Assembly: GCA_902762305.1 (NCBI GenBank)
Contig: CACWNW010000017.1
Span: forward strand, 1-64,000
Direction of reading: 5' to 3'
DNA from: Fibrobacter succinogenes
GTDB lineage: Bacteria; Fibrobacterota; Fibrobacteria; Fibrobacterales; Fibrobacteraceae
Length of the DNA: 64,000 bases
Shown here: one piece after another, positions 42,111 to 52,034 of the stretch
Layout: each line of letters opens with the position of its first letter
How positions within the stretch are numbered: the first letter of the stretch is position 1
Translations under genes and position numbers: made by a program
The notes under the pieces: generated by a model
What the model was told of the DNA's origin: nothing
Databases searched by the model: none
The model's input: only the letters and a program-made list of their open reading frames with translations

Positions 42111-42522
42111 TGATATTCCTGTTCTTGAGTTAATATAGTTTTTTTTCATTTTCAAATCTAATTTCATGCTACACTCAAGTCAATATATCCGTCTTTTCCA
42201 TAATTTCATCCATTTTTCCATTCCACACGACATTCTCTGGCTATGGGGTGCAGTTTGAACGAATGTTATAGAAGATTATTTGATTATACAAGCATACGGT
42301 AAAATATAGATTCATCACAATGTCAATTTATGACATATTGCAAAAATCAAGAAATCTTTTTACCTTGTAGACAAAACGACATTACAATTTGAAACACTTT
42401 GTAAATCACCCCGAAAAGCCTAAAAACGCAAAACGAGTTGTTTTTGGTTCCGCCTAATGACTTTGGATAAATCTTAATATATATTTACTTCAAAGGCTTA
42501 AAGGTAAAGGAAGTATAGAGAA
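42111..42522. other. Divergent promoter region between two defence operons
   Basis: About 410 AT-rich bases. A short inverted repeat TGTCA-ATTTA-TGACA lies near 42327. A TATATTTA element near 42481 could serve the plus-strand NTPase gene, and AACTATATTAAC near 42135 the restriction operon. No gene is seen. Confidence 0.5.
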
Positions 42523-45500
42523 ATGAGTTTCGGTAACAAAAAAGAACAAATGGGAAAGTATAAAGAGATTCCTTTCCAGCATTTGGCGCCGATTGACACG
42601 GTGAATGACAAAACCACATTCGACGCCCTTGATTACGCATTATCTCAAGAAAATATCCATAACGTCGCTTTGACAGGTAACTATGGATCTGGAAAGAGTT
42701 CTATTTTAGAAAGTTACATTAAACAGAAAAATAAATGCTCTTTTTTTAAAGGACTTTTGAATCGATTAACAAAAAAGAATGCGAATTTTTTAAAAATATC
42801 TCTAGCCACCTTCGCTATAGAAAATGAAACCGATGATTCGGAAAAGCAGAATGAAAAACTTCCGCAGACAACGGCACAAGAAATAGAAAAAAGTATATTG
42901 CAACAGATTTTTTATCGTAAATCAGGCCGAAAATTTCCTTATTCTCATTTTAGCCGAATAAAGAAAATTGGATTTCTTCGCAAATTGCTAACAGAAATAG
43001 TTGTATTACTTTTGCTATTTGCTCCTGTTTACGTTATAAAAAATGATTTATGGAAAAATATTACAGACCCATTTTTTAAAGATGGTCTAACATTCTTTTT
43101 TGCGGTTTCTTTTGCCATAGCCTTTTGCATGGCTCTATACAAAATTATATCATTAACCTATAAATTTCGACTTGCGAAATTATCCTTTCAAGATGCGGAA
43201 ATTGAATTTGATGAAAACGGAAGAGACGAATCTTTGCTTAATAAATATTTAGATGAACTTCTTTATTTCTTTGAGGTCACCAATTTTAATATTGTCATCT
43301 TTGAAGATTTAGATCGATTTAGAAATACAGAAATATTCATAAAACTTCGTGAATTAAATACTCTTCTTAATAACTATGAAAAAATTCATCGCAGGATAGT
43401 GTTTGTTTATGCCTTGCGAGATGAAGTTTTTAAGGATAGTTCCCGAACAAAATTCTTCGATTTCATTATTCCTGTTATCCCTATAATAAATAATCAGAAT
43501 TCTAGCGATATGTTGATAAATCAATGGAGCGAAAACAAAGATAGTCCATTGGGTAAAATTGACGAATCATTCTTGCAAGATATCAGTTTATTTGTTGACG
43601 ATATGCGATTGCTAAAAAATAGCATCAATGAATTCAAGATATATGATCAAAAAGTAAATGCAGATGATTATATAGAAAACGATATTGAAACTGAGCATAG
43701 AATTTGTCGAGATAGAAATAAAATTTTTGCATTGATTTTATACAAAAACTTGTATCCAAGTGATTTCGCTTTGCTAGCACAAAATAAAGGCGAATTATAT
43801 AGCATTTTCCAGAAAAAAAAAGATGTTGTCGACGCCGAAATTCCTAAGATAGAGAACAGTATAACACAATTAGAAAAACAAATAGAAACAATTGAAAAAC
43901 AAATTACATTCGACATAAAAGAATTACGAACCATATATATTGCTGAGGTTTTCTCAAAGAAACCTAAAAACAACAATATGTATATTTTAAATGACATATC
44001 AGATTTTCTTTCGGATGAAGGATTTGAAAAAATACATTTAGGAAATTCTTTACCTTGCGGCTCATATTATGGTGGTCGAGGTTCTTTTAATTATGATTTC
44101 TTTGCAATAGAAAAAGAAGTTAACTCTTTATATTCTTATAAAGAGCGCGAGGATATGCTAAAGAAGAAAATTAATGGAGAATTAGAAACGCTAAAAAGAC
44201 AGATTGCCGAAAAAAGGGCCTCCATGTCTAATATCCGGCAGATGTCAATCGCCGAAATGCTTGATGAATTTTCTCCAGAACAATTTGTAGCGGATGTAAA
44301 GACGATAAACAAGGATTTTGTAATATACCTTCTGCGTTATAGTTATATCGATGAAAATTATTTTGAATACATCTCTTACTTCTATGCAAATTCTTTGAGT
44401 GTTCAAGAAAAGCAATATTTACTCTTAATCAAAAATAAACAGCAACCCAACTTTGACTTGCTGATAAATAATCCTAATTTCGGGAATATTTCATCAAGAA
44501 TAAAGGATGTTGAATGGAAACTACCCGCAGTTTTAAACTACTCAATGCTGTTTTGTGTATTGACATTCGATGACATTCACATTGACGATTTCTTGAATGC
44601 GCTTTGGAACTACAAGGTGTTTAACCGAAACAATATTTTCCTAAGTAAATTTAATGGTGGCACAAATATTCAATCGAAATTGTATCGAAGGTTGTATGAT
44701 TTGTTTGGGAAAAAGAGTAATTGGATTGACATTCTTTTTAGTAACGAAGAAATAAATGTTGTTTATAATTTCTTTTTGTATGTTAATTTTGAAAAAACAG
44801 AAAAAGATGCAATCGCATTCCTAACGAACGATATGTCCTACCTACATCGTCAAGATATTGACAAAAATACTGTTGCTAGTATAATTCGCTATTACGATTT
44901 AAAATTTAATCTTTTAGACGATTCCGTAAAGTATCCAATTTACAATATCATATTGGATAACAATGCTTATATAATATCAAAACAAAATTTTGACATCATA
45001 ATCAAAAATGCATTTGCTGATGCCGCTAAAAATCCAATTATGGATTATTACACTTGTGTGTCTAAATTGCAAAACAAAAACATAAAAGCGAACGTTGATC
45101 AAAATATCCAACTTTTTGTAAATGATATTGTGCTTTTAGCGGATAACTCAATAACCGAATCTGAAGAAGCATTTGTAGAATTACTGAATAACAATACATT
45201 GCTGACGGAAACAAAAGTTGAATTAATAGAAAAGAATGACTGCGTAATTTCCGATATAACAAAAATCAAGTTGGCTGAAATAAAACTTGCTGACGGCAAT
45301 GAAAAGCTAGTAGACATCCGAAATTTGTTGTATAAGCATAAAAAGATAAGCCCAGCATGGTCTAATGTGTTTGAAAATTTCAGGTTTAATGGAAATAAAT
45401 TAGACACCTGTTTGGTTGATTACCTGAACGATAAGCAAATAGTTGTAGAATTGGTAAAAGAAAAGCCTCTGACAGAAGAAGAATTAAAAAATGAAAGCGG

Positions 45501-46245
45501 AAATTATAGCATTGTCTCCTCATTTTATGATGTCATTTCTGTTTCAAATGTTTTATCGATCGACAGCTTCTCAAAATTAATGAATGTTTGTCCTTGGCAT
45601 TATGACAAAATGGAAAGATACGACATTGGCTCGAAAGAAATGGATGTTCTAATAGGGCAAAAGAAGATTACACTTACATCGGAAAATTATTTGGGGATTA
45701 AACAAAATCACACAGATTTGCTTTCAAAATATATTGCTGTATGGTTTGATGATTTTGTGGATAATTGGAGCGAATTAAAGTTAGCAGTGACTTTTGATGA
45801 CATGAAGTTACTTTTGGAATCTGTCAACTTGAACAAAGATCAAAAATCTCAGCTTTTATCAAGAGATTTTAGTGTATGGCAAGGCATAAATCAGAAAGAA
45901 CACCTTGTTTGGATCGGAAAGACGATAATTGAATTGAATTTCTCAGTACAATTAAAAGCACCTATCGCCGTAGTTATCCGAAATCTAGATAACGAAGACG
46001 ATTTGATAAAAATTATAGCTTTGCAGGGACGATATTTAAAAGAAGCCGAAATTAAGAATGTGATTAACAATAAAATGAGCGACGCCTATAAATCTTGTAT
46101 TGAGAATAATGGAAAGAAACGAGAATTAGAGAACAACTCAAGTAATTTATTATTTATGGGTATTTTGAAAGAAAAGGGCATAATATCAAGTTTCAAGGAA
46201 AACGGTGATAAAATAAGGGTATATCAGAAAAGAGCAAACGCTTAA
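42523..46245 (+). CDS. YobI-type membrane P-loop NTPase
   Basis: A 1240-residue protein. The N-terminus carries Walker A VALTGNYGSGKSS near 50-60; two membrane segments follow near 155-172 and 188-210; Walker B NIVIFEDLDRFRN near 256-268 is of the KAP/STAND kind. A coiled coil (about 440-480; ITQLEKQIETIEKQI) precedes a long region of about 700 residues without recognisable motifs, probably helical and the likely sensor or effector. The layout fits YobI-family NTPases, which recur in defence islands but whose trigger is not established. Strongly AT-rich. The ASCH gene follows 14 nt later. Confidence 0.8.
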   Translation: MSFGNKKEQMGKYKEIPFQHLAPIDTVNDKTTFDALDYALSQENIHNVALTGNYGSGKSSILESYIKQKNKCSFFKGLLNRLTKKNANFLKISLATFAIENETDDSEKQNEKLPQTTAQEIEKSILQQIFYRKSGRKFPYSHFSRIKKIGFLRKLLTEIVVLLLLFAPVYVIKNDLWKNITDPFFKDGLTFFFAVSFAIAFCMALYKIISLTYKFRLAKLSFQDAEIEFDENGRDESLLNKYLDELLYFFEVTNFNIVIFEDLDRFRNTEIFIKLRELNTLLNNYEKIHRRIVFVYALRDEVFKDSSRTKFFDFIIPVIPIINNQNSSDMLINQWSENKDSPLGKIDESFLQDISLFVDDMRLLKNSINEFKIYDQKVNADDYIENDIETEHRICRDRNKIFALILYKNLYPSDFALLAQNKGELYSIFQKKKDVVDAEIPKIENSITQLEKQIETIEKQITFDIKELRTIYIAEVFSKKPKNNNMYILNDISDFLSDEGFEKIHLGNSLPCGSYYGGRGSFNYDFFAIEKEVNSLYSYKEREDMLKKKINGELETLKRQIAEKRASMSNIRQMSIAEMLDEFSPEQFVADVKTINKDFVIYLLRYSYIDENYFEYISYFYANSLSVQEKQYLLLIKNKQQPNFDLLINNPNFGNISSRIKDVEWKLPAVLNYSMLFCVLTFDDIHIDDFLNALWNYKVFNRNNIFLSKFNGGTNIQSKLYRRLYDLFGKKSNWIDILFSNEEINVVYNFFLYVNFEKTEKDAIAFLTNDMSYLHRQDIDKNTVASIIRYYDLKFNLLDDSVKYPIYNIILDNNAYIISKQNFDIIIKNAFADAAKNPIMDYYTCVSKLQNKNIKANVDQNIQLFVNDIVLLADNSITESEEAFVELLNNNTLLTETKVELIEKNDCVISDITKIKLAEIKLADGNEKLVDIRNLLYKHKKISPAWSNVFENFRFNGNKLDTCLVDYLNDKQIVVELVKEKPLTEEELKNESGNYSIVSSFYDVISVSNVLSIDSFSKLMNVCPWHYDKMERYDIGSKEMDVLIGQKKITLTSENYLGIKQNHTDLLSKYIAVWFDDFVDNWSELKLAVTFDDMKLLLESVNLNKDQKSQLLSRDFSVWQGINQKEHLVWIGKTIIELNFSVQLKAPIAVVIRNLDNEDDLIKIIALQGRYLKEAEIKNVINNKMSDAYKSCIENNGKKRELENNSSNLLFMGILKEKGIISSFKENGDKIRVYQKRANA

Positions 46246-46259
46246 TGATTTTCTGAAAA

Positions 46260-46637
46260 ATGTGTATGTCAACAATTCTTCTTTCCATTAAACCTGAATA
46301 TGTTCGCAGGATTCTTGAAGGCTCCAAGAGATTCGAATTCCGCAGGCAGATGGCAAAACGTAAAGTGGAGCGAATTCTGATTTATTCGACCGCCCCCGAA
46401 ATGAAAGTTGTGGCGTCGGTAGAAGTTCTCGGCGTGTTAAAAGATTCTCCGAAAAAACTTTGGGAAATAACCCATACATATGCAGGAATTTCTCGCCAAA
46501 AATTTATGGGCTACTTTTCCAATAGAATGGTGGCATATGCTTACCGATTAGGAAAATTGCAAAAATTCGATACGCCTAAAAAGCTTGCTGAATACGGTAT
46601 TACTGCGGCACCACAGTCTTTTGTGTATATTGAATAA
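46260..46637 (+). CDS. ASCH-domain (PUA-like) protein
   Basis: A 125-residue protein beginning MCMSTILLSIKPEYVRRILEGSKRFEFRRQ, the typical ASCH start in which the loop after LSIKPEY and the Lys/Arg residues would contact nucleic acid or a nucleotide; MKVVASVEVLGVLKDSP supplies the central strands. ASCH proteins bind RNA or modified bases, and some are nucleases. An ATG at 46266 is an alternative start. The 14-nt gap to the YobI-type gene suggests one operon, so it may be its sensor or partner. Confidence 0.8.
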   Translation: MCMSTILLSIKPEYVRRILEGSKRFEFRRQMAKRKVERILIYSTAPEMKVVASVEVLGVLKDSPKKLWEITHTYAGISRQKFMGYFSNRMVAYAYRLGKLQKFDTPKKLAEYGITAAPQSFVYIE

Positions 46638-46726
46638 TAGTAGCATCAACACGCAAAAATGTTAACTACAGTATTTTTGACCTATATAATGAAATATCTA
46701 CATTCATACTTCTCTTTTGGTTTTCC

Positions 46727-46760
46727 GGGGTTTTAGGGGCGGAGCCCTTAGGAGAGGGGG
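46727..46760 (+). repeat. Direct repeat, left copy, flanking the helicase gene
   Basis: GGGGTTTTAGGGGCGGAGCC followed by CTTAGGAGAGGGGG. The second copy is at 52035-52070 in the same orientation. Confidence 0.7.
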
Positions 46761-46779
46761 TGTCCGTAAAACTTGCCCT

Positions 46780-46807
46780 GGACCCTATCGCTGCGCTCCA
46801 AGGTGAC
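46780..46807 (-). repeat. Dispersed intergenic repeat, copy 6
   Basis: On the minus strand: TGTCACCTTGGAGCGCAGCG then ATAGGGTCC. It seems to be inserted within the left flanking repeat. Confidence 0.7.
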
Positions 46808-46848
46808 AGAAGGGCAAGGCTGCAGGCAGGGGGAGGCTTCCCCCTCCA

Positions 46849-47061
46849 TCAAGATGACATGAGCTGTATGATGTCGCCCGTGCCCGACTGAACTTTCAGG
46901 AAAGCATTCTTGCCCTTGACCCACGATAATGATGCACCGAACATATCCACCTCTTTTTTAATCTGTGGATGAAATTTAATTCCTCCGCATTTTAAATGCA
47001 ATAGATGAGGTTTTCCTGTAAAATCGGAGTATAAATGAAAAGCTACCCTCTTCTTTCCATC
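46849..47061 (-). other. Out-of-frame C-terminal tail of the helicase fusion
   Basis: A 70-codon open stretch directly continues the helicase in a frame shifted by one base; it starts after an in-frame stop at 47062-47064 and overlaps the helicase stop at 47043-47045. It encodes protein-like sequence (KKRVAFHLYSDFTGKPHLLH, then GGIKFHPQIKKEVDMFGASL, then WVKGKNAFLKVQSGTGDIIQ) and ends at 46849. An internal ATG at about 46944 with AGAGG upstream could start a 31-residue peptide, but a frameshifted helicase tail is the simpler reading. Confidence 0.65.
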
Positions 47062-50000
47062 TCAATTTCTGGCAATATGATGGGAGTTTCGTCTTCGCGT
47101 TCTTTATTATTCCAAGCGACAATATAACGGACTCTAGCATTCTTCACAAAATAACCGAGTTCTTCAAGATGCTTTATTTTTGCTTTTGCATCCTTCGACA
47201 AAACAGCAATCGCATTTTTGGACGAAGACAAATCATACAGACAACCACCCCTAAATCGCAACGGCATTCCCGCACATAGCGAGAAAATCCTTTTCTTCAG
47301 TTCAGGACCTTCACCCGATGCCTCACCATAGAAATAATCAAGCCACATGTCCTTATGGCCGAACTGGCAAATAATTTCCGCCGGTTCTGGATACTTGGTG
47401 TTGTCTATTAATTTTTCAGGTGCATACTTTTCTAGGAATGGACAGCAATGAAAAACATACAACTGATTCTTCGCGCGAGTAAATCCAACATACAAAACAC
47501 GCCTATCCTGTTCTGTATTTCTCCTCGGATTCTTCACCATCACATAGACACGATCAAATTCTCTACCTTTGGCCTTATGAATTGTCGATACAACAACTTC
47601 TTTCTTCGTTCCACGATCAAAATCCGAAATTTTTGATTCCATCAGAAATAGTTTAAAATCATTTCGGTAAAGGCGATCACTCTGATTCTTGTAGACATCA
47701 AGAGCTCTTAAGCACAAGGCGAGTATGGAACTTCTTTGGTATTTTGCTTTTAATTTTTCTACAGCCCCGTTCCAGTCTTCTGAGCTAATAATAGGTTCAT
47801 TTTCTTTCTGAATCCACTTCAAGAAACTTCTGAATTCCATCAAATCACGTAAGGCAAAACCATCGCTGTCCTGGATTAACTTTGCCTTTATCTTTTCGTG
47901 ATTCAAGAGAGCCATGACCTTCAGCGCATCATCATTGGTTTGTGTCAAGACGCCAACAGTCCCAGCAGGGGGATATTTCTTTATGTGGTTTAATATCGGA
48001 TACTCAAGACTCGTAGACGCGAATCTTCTAATTCTCACAGCGCCAGTGCCTTCTTTTACAGAAACAATGGGTTTTTCTTTCAAGCGGTTTGGAATATCCT
48101 GCACAAAATGATTGCTAAAATCTACCACAGACTTTATGCTGCGATAATTTTCCACAAGTTCGTATTTCTTAGCCCTGTATGTTTCCATAAACCTATTCAA
48201 ATTCACAGAACCAGAACCATTTTTCTTATGGATTTCCTCAAAAATGTTCTGGTCATCATCACCAACAGCAATTACGCGCATGTCGTCATTTTCTTCAATC
48301 AGCGCTTGTACAAGGGCAAATTGGTGTTCGTCCATGTCTTGAGCTTCATCGATGACAAGAACTTTCTTCGTTATCTTGCTATGCTCAATTTCTCCTTCGC
48401 GAATCATCCGTACGGCAGTTTCAATAACGGAATCGGACTCATTCAGGTCGCCCATTTTTCCAAGCAAATCAAAGGCATAGGAATGGAAAGTCTTTGCCGT
48501 CAAGAATGCTGCAGCAGGTCCAATCAACTTGCGCAATTTTTCCTTAAAATCAATTGCAGCACTACGCGAGAAAGTCAGCATCAGCAGTTGCTCGTGCTTC
48601 ACATCTTCCAGCAACATCAACGAGGCTAGTTTATGTACCAGCACCCGTGTTTTTCCGCTACCTGGGCCAGCTGCAACCATTATGTATTGACTGTCCTTGT
48701 CTTCTATTATTTCCCTTTGCCGAGGCGAAAGCTCGTCAACAATTTCGTGATATTTCTGCGGAGTAATGTTATGATTGATCTCGTCTTGTCTATTTCCCTT
48801 GAAATACTTATTCAAGAACATCTTGTATTCCAAAGAGAAATAGTCGCTCACAAATGTCAACGCCTGCTTGCTATCGCGGACCATCATGTTAGCATATTCA
48901 CCGACAATGTGAATCTGCTGCATTTTCATCTTGTAGAAATTATTCAGTTTTTCATAATCATCAATCTTATACTTTATCAAATTGCTCTTTTCAATTCTAT
49001 GTATTTCTAGAGCATTATACAAGACCAAGAATCCATCTTCCAGCTGCAAGGAATTAATCTTGGAAAGATAAAGCAACGTCCGTTCCAACTCCTTATAAGA
49101 AACGGATTCCTTTGAGAAAAGTGAAATCTGATTTTCGTAAGCGTTCAGCAATTCTTTTTCAGAAAATTGAATCAACGCTTCTTCGCGATTATTTGCTTTT
49201 GCATCCAGATTTGTCTGATAGAGATAATCTATCACAAATTGCGATAATTGTATTCGATGCTTAAAGTCTTCCTTTAGGGAATCTAGAGAAACCTTCAATT
49301 CAACTTTCGTACTGATGTCAGAACAATAATTCTTTTCGATAAAATTATTGATTATCCAGAAGAACAATATTGTCTTAAAATCCTTTACACTAGATTTCTT
49401 TATTCCCTGCTTCATGGCTTCTTCATTCAATTCTTTCAGGTTAAAAATCGTTTTCCCTGTCGCCAATTTTGAAAGAAGAAGTTCTTCCATTTTACTAAAG
49501 CGATTGATGACGGCTTTGGACTTATTCTCGCTTTCAGATTTCTTGATATATGCAGTCAAATCCTTCGTATCCGCAAGGATGTTTTCCGCGCGTAACAATT
49601 GGACGGATTCCTGAACCGCGCTACACTCTAGGCCTAAGATATCGGCAATATAGTCTATCCTAGATTCAGCCTCGTCGCTAGTTGATTTTGAAATACTCCT
49701 TTCGGAAATCAAGAGGCTCATGATTCTACGAGCAGTTTCTTTTTGTGTATCGTCAAAAAGCGTAGATGCATCAATCTTGCTGCGAGCCTCATCCATATTC
49801 TGAACCATAATACCGGTCGCGAACACTCGGGGGCAATTTTGCTTACGCTCGATATAACCCGCTTCTTCCAGAGCCAGAATTGCAGTTTTTACGCGCGTTT
49901 CCACATCCCCATTAGGGTCATCAAAACCCGCTTCTCTAGCAATTTCCAATGGGGAGCGCTTTAGTATCGTCCGATTCTTGGTAAAACTCTTAATGGCCTT

Positions 50001-51887
50001 CCAAACTTGCTGAATCTCGCTCAAACTAAGTTTGGTTTGGTTCAACAACAGAAAATGCTTATCCAAATCCTTTTCGTTGAAAAGGACATAGCAATCGGCT
50101 TCTAGGCTTTGATTTCGACCTGCGCGGCCAGCTTCCTGGACATAATTCTCTAGCGAATCAGAAATTTCATAATGAACAACTAGCTGAACATCGGACTTAT
50201 CCACGCCCATGCCAAAGGCGGACGTTGCGACGATAATCTGCACATCTCCATGAATAAATGCTTCCTGGTTTTCCACCTTTTCACGGCTATCCATCTTGCC
50301 GTTGAATGCACGTGCAACAAAACCGTCCTGATTCAGCTTTTCGGCAAGTACCGCGGTAGTCTTCGTTCTAGAAACATAAACAATTGTGGGGCAATTCTTT
50401 TCTTCTATCAAGGACCTTAGCGTCTTGTATTTCTGATCGTCATCTTCTTGGTAGATGACATGATACATCAAGTTGGCACGTGTCGCCTTTGTCGCATATA
50501 TCTTGAGGTCAAGATTCAGTTTCCGCTTGAAGTAGTCGCAGATGTCCTGAACCACTTTCTGCTTTGCTGTCGCCGTAAAGCAAGAAACCGGAATTTTATT
50601 CGTACCGACTTTTTGCTCTTGTATTTTCTTGATGAAATCACCTATATAGAGGTAATCTACGCGGAAATCATGTCCCCAGCTAGAAAAACAATGCGCCTCA
50701 TCAATAACAAAACGGGCAATTTGCCTCGATAGCAATAGCTTTTCAATAGTTTTAGAGCGCAGAGATTCTGGCGAAATGTACAGAAGTGAAGCCAAGCCCG
50801 ATTCGACACGCCTAATGGATTCCGCACGTTCAATTGGATCCAGCAAACCGTTTATAGTGACAGCATCCACAATCCCTTTGCTACTCAGGTTATCCACCTG
50901 GTCTTTCATCAAAGATTGCAAAGGGGAAATGACGACTGTCAAACCCTTGTAGTTTTCGCCAGCCATCAATGCGGGCAATTGGAACGTAATTGACTTACCA
51001 CCACCCGTCGGGAAAATCGCAAGCAAGGAATCGTTGTTTACCGCAGCAGCGGCCGCCTGTTCTTGTAGCGGTTCACCATCATACGTTCTGAAATTATCAT
51101 AGTTGAAAATTTCCTTGAGTTTTTTACGAACATCGAGTTTGCTCTCGCAATATGCGCATGCCTTGTGACAAGGATTGTTGCGCAACAAGAAAAGGATGTT
51201 TTCAACATTGGGGTAATTTTTCAGAACCCATGCCGGTGTTATGGAACGTTTATCCTTTAAGTTGATTACCGCTAAGGCGTAGGCGAGTTCTATAGGGTAA
51301 TATTCAATAAACCTATCAATTTCGGCATTATCGCAAATTGAGCCTTCAAATCTCTCTTTGATTAGTTTCGCGGTATTCTTATTCTCTGAATTCCCCTGAA
51401 AAATGCGCAATAATCCCTTTGTCGGAATGACATACCCAAGGAATTCAAAAAATCCCTTAAATTCAGCAGAATCTTTTAGGAGATTGAAATATATCGCCTT
51501 TAAATCTTCATCTAAGGCCTTAAATGCATTAACCTCGTCATAGAAAAGGTCCCTGGACTTTTGAGCATCAAGCAGGGGGTTGTTCAATGCATCACTGAGG
51601 ATTTTTTCGTCTTTCAGAAGCTTGTGACTGGGCCTCATGGGGAACATTAAAGGCGACAAATAAAGGGTGTCTATCGCCTTCTTCTTCTCCAGGCCCAGAT
51701 GCGCCAAATACTTCAAATCATGGTTTAAAATATTGTGACCGCCGATGAATTCAGCGTCTTTTACGAAATTAAAGAAGTCTCCTTGACTAGAGGTATGGAT
51801 TTCTGCATCAAAATCATTAACAGCACCAAGGTCCAAAATCTTGTTGCTAGATGTAGAAACCTCTATATCAAGAAAAACAATACTCAC
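47043..51887 (-). CDS. Exonuclease-RecQ-UvrD helicase fusion (frameshifted near the C-terminus)
   Basis: The protein has 1614 residues from a GTG at 51887; a TTG at 51938 would add a hydrophobic extension. Residues 1-110 resemble a DEDD 3'-5' exonuclease (VFLDIE with Asp7 and Glu9, then GGHNILNHDLKYL). About 280-640 is a RecQ helicase: FPTGGGKS near 295, VIDEAHCFSSWGHDF near 395, and VHYEISDSLENYVQEAGRAGR. About 1050-1490 is a UvrD/Rep helicase: AAGPGSGKTRV near 1075, VLVIDEAQDMDE near 1180, VVSTIHKAKG near 1436 and VLYVGFTRAK. The protein ends at EMERRG, but about 70 further codons lie in another frame. Direct repeats flank the locus. Confidence 0.88.
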   Translation of the reverse strand: MSIVFLDIEVSTSSNKILDLGAVNDFDAEIHTSSQGDFFNFVKDAEFIGGHNILNHDLKYLAHLGLEKKKAIDTLYLSPLMFPMRPSHKLLKDEKILSDALNNPLLDAQKSRDLFYDEVNAFKALDEDLKAIYFNLLKDSAEFKGFFEFLGYVIPTKGLLRIFQGNSENKNTAKLIKERFEGSICDNAEIDRFIEYYPIELAYALAVINLKDKRSITPAWVLKNYPNVENILFLLRNNPCHKACAYCESKLDVRKKLKEIFNYDNFRTYDGEPLQEQAAAAAVNNDSLLAIFPTGGGKSITFQLPALMAGENYKGLTVVISPLQSLMKDQVDNLSSKGIVDAVTINGLLDPIERAESIRRVESGLASLLYISPESLRSKTIEKLLLSRQIARFVIDEAHCFSSWGHDFRVDYLYIGDFIKKIQEQKVGTNKIPVSCFTATAKQKVVQDICDYFKRKLNLDLKIYATKATRANLMYHVIYQEDDDQKYKTLRSLIEEKNCPTIVYVSRTKTTAVLAEKLNQDGFVARAFNGKMDSREKVENQEAFIHGDVQIIVATSAFGMGVDKSDVQLVVHYEISDSLENYVQEAGRAGRNQSLEADCYVLFNEKDLDKHFLLLNQTKLSLSEIQQVWKAIKSFTKNRTILKRSPLEIAREAGFDDPNGDVETRVKTAILALEEAGYIERKQNCPRVFATGIMVQNMDEARSKIDASTLFDDTQKETARRIMSLLISERSISKSTSDEAESRIDYIADILGLECSAVQESVQLLRAENILADTKDLTAYIKKSESENKSKAVINRFSKMEELLLSKLATGKTIFNLKELNEEAMKQGIKKSSVKDFKTILFFWIINNFIEKNYCSDISTKVELKVSLDSLKEDFKHRIQLSQFVIDYLYQTNLDAKANNREEALIQFSEKELLNAYENQISLFSKESVSYKELERTLLYLSKINSLQLEDGFLVLYNALEIHRIEKSNLIKYKIDDYEKLNNFYKMKMQQIHIVGEYANMMVRDSKQALTFVSDYFSLEYKMFLNKYFKGNRQDEINHNITPQKYHEIVDELSPRQREIIEDKDSQYIMVAAGPGSGKTRVLVHKLASLMLLEDVKHEQLLMLTFSRSAAIDFKEKLRKLIGPAAAFLTAKTFHSYAFDLLGKMGDLNESDSVIETAVRMIREGEIEHSKITKKVLVIDEAQDMDEHQFALVQALIEENDDMRVIAVGDDDQNIFEEIHKKNGSGSVNLNRFMETYRAKKYELVENYRSIKSVVDFSNHFVQDIPNRLKEKPIVSVKEGTGAVRIRRFASTSLEYPILNHIKKYPPAGTVGVLTQTNDDALKVMALLNHEKIKAKLIQDSDGFALRDLMEFRSFLKWIQKENEPIISSEDWNGAVEKLKAKYQRSSILALCLRALDVYKNQSDRLYRNDFKLFLMESKISDFDRGTKKEVVVSTIHKAKGREFDRVYVMVKNPRRNTEQDRRVLYVGFTRAKNQLYVFHCCPFLEKYAPEKLIDNTKYPEPAEIICQFGHKDMWLDYFYGEASGEGPELKKRIFSLCAGMPLRFRGGCLYDLSSSKNAIAVLSKDAKAKIKHLEELGYFVKNARVRYIVAWNNKEREDETPIILPEIEMERRG

Positions 51888-51966
51888 TGACGTGAAAACT
51901 ATATAAAAACACACGCTAAAGAGTGCCGCAAAAGCCAAATTGTATAAGTTATCACAGAATTTGAAG

Positions 51967-51993
51967 CAACTCCTCGAAATTATTGAGGAGTTG
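51967..51993. promoter_or_regulatory. Inverted repeat upstream of the helicase fusion
   Basis: CAACTCCTC (51967-51975) and GAGGAGTTG (51985-51993) form perfect 9-bp arms about 80 bp before the GTG at 51887. There is no T-run after it, so an operator is more likely than a terminator. Confidence 0.5.
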
Positions 51994-52034
51994 AGTTGTC
52001 AAGGAATCCTTAACAGCATAAAATGCTGGGCATC

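Noticed and set aside
39296-51887. Gabija-like pair (OLD ATPase plus UvrD helicase)
   Set aside because: The OLD-like gene is bound into the restriction operon, and the UvrD domain is part of a RecQ fusion 6 kb away on another transcript. Gabija has adjacent gajA and gajB.
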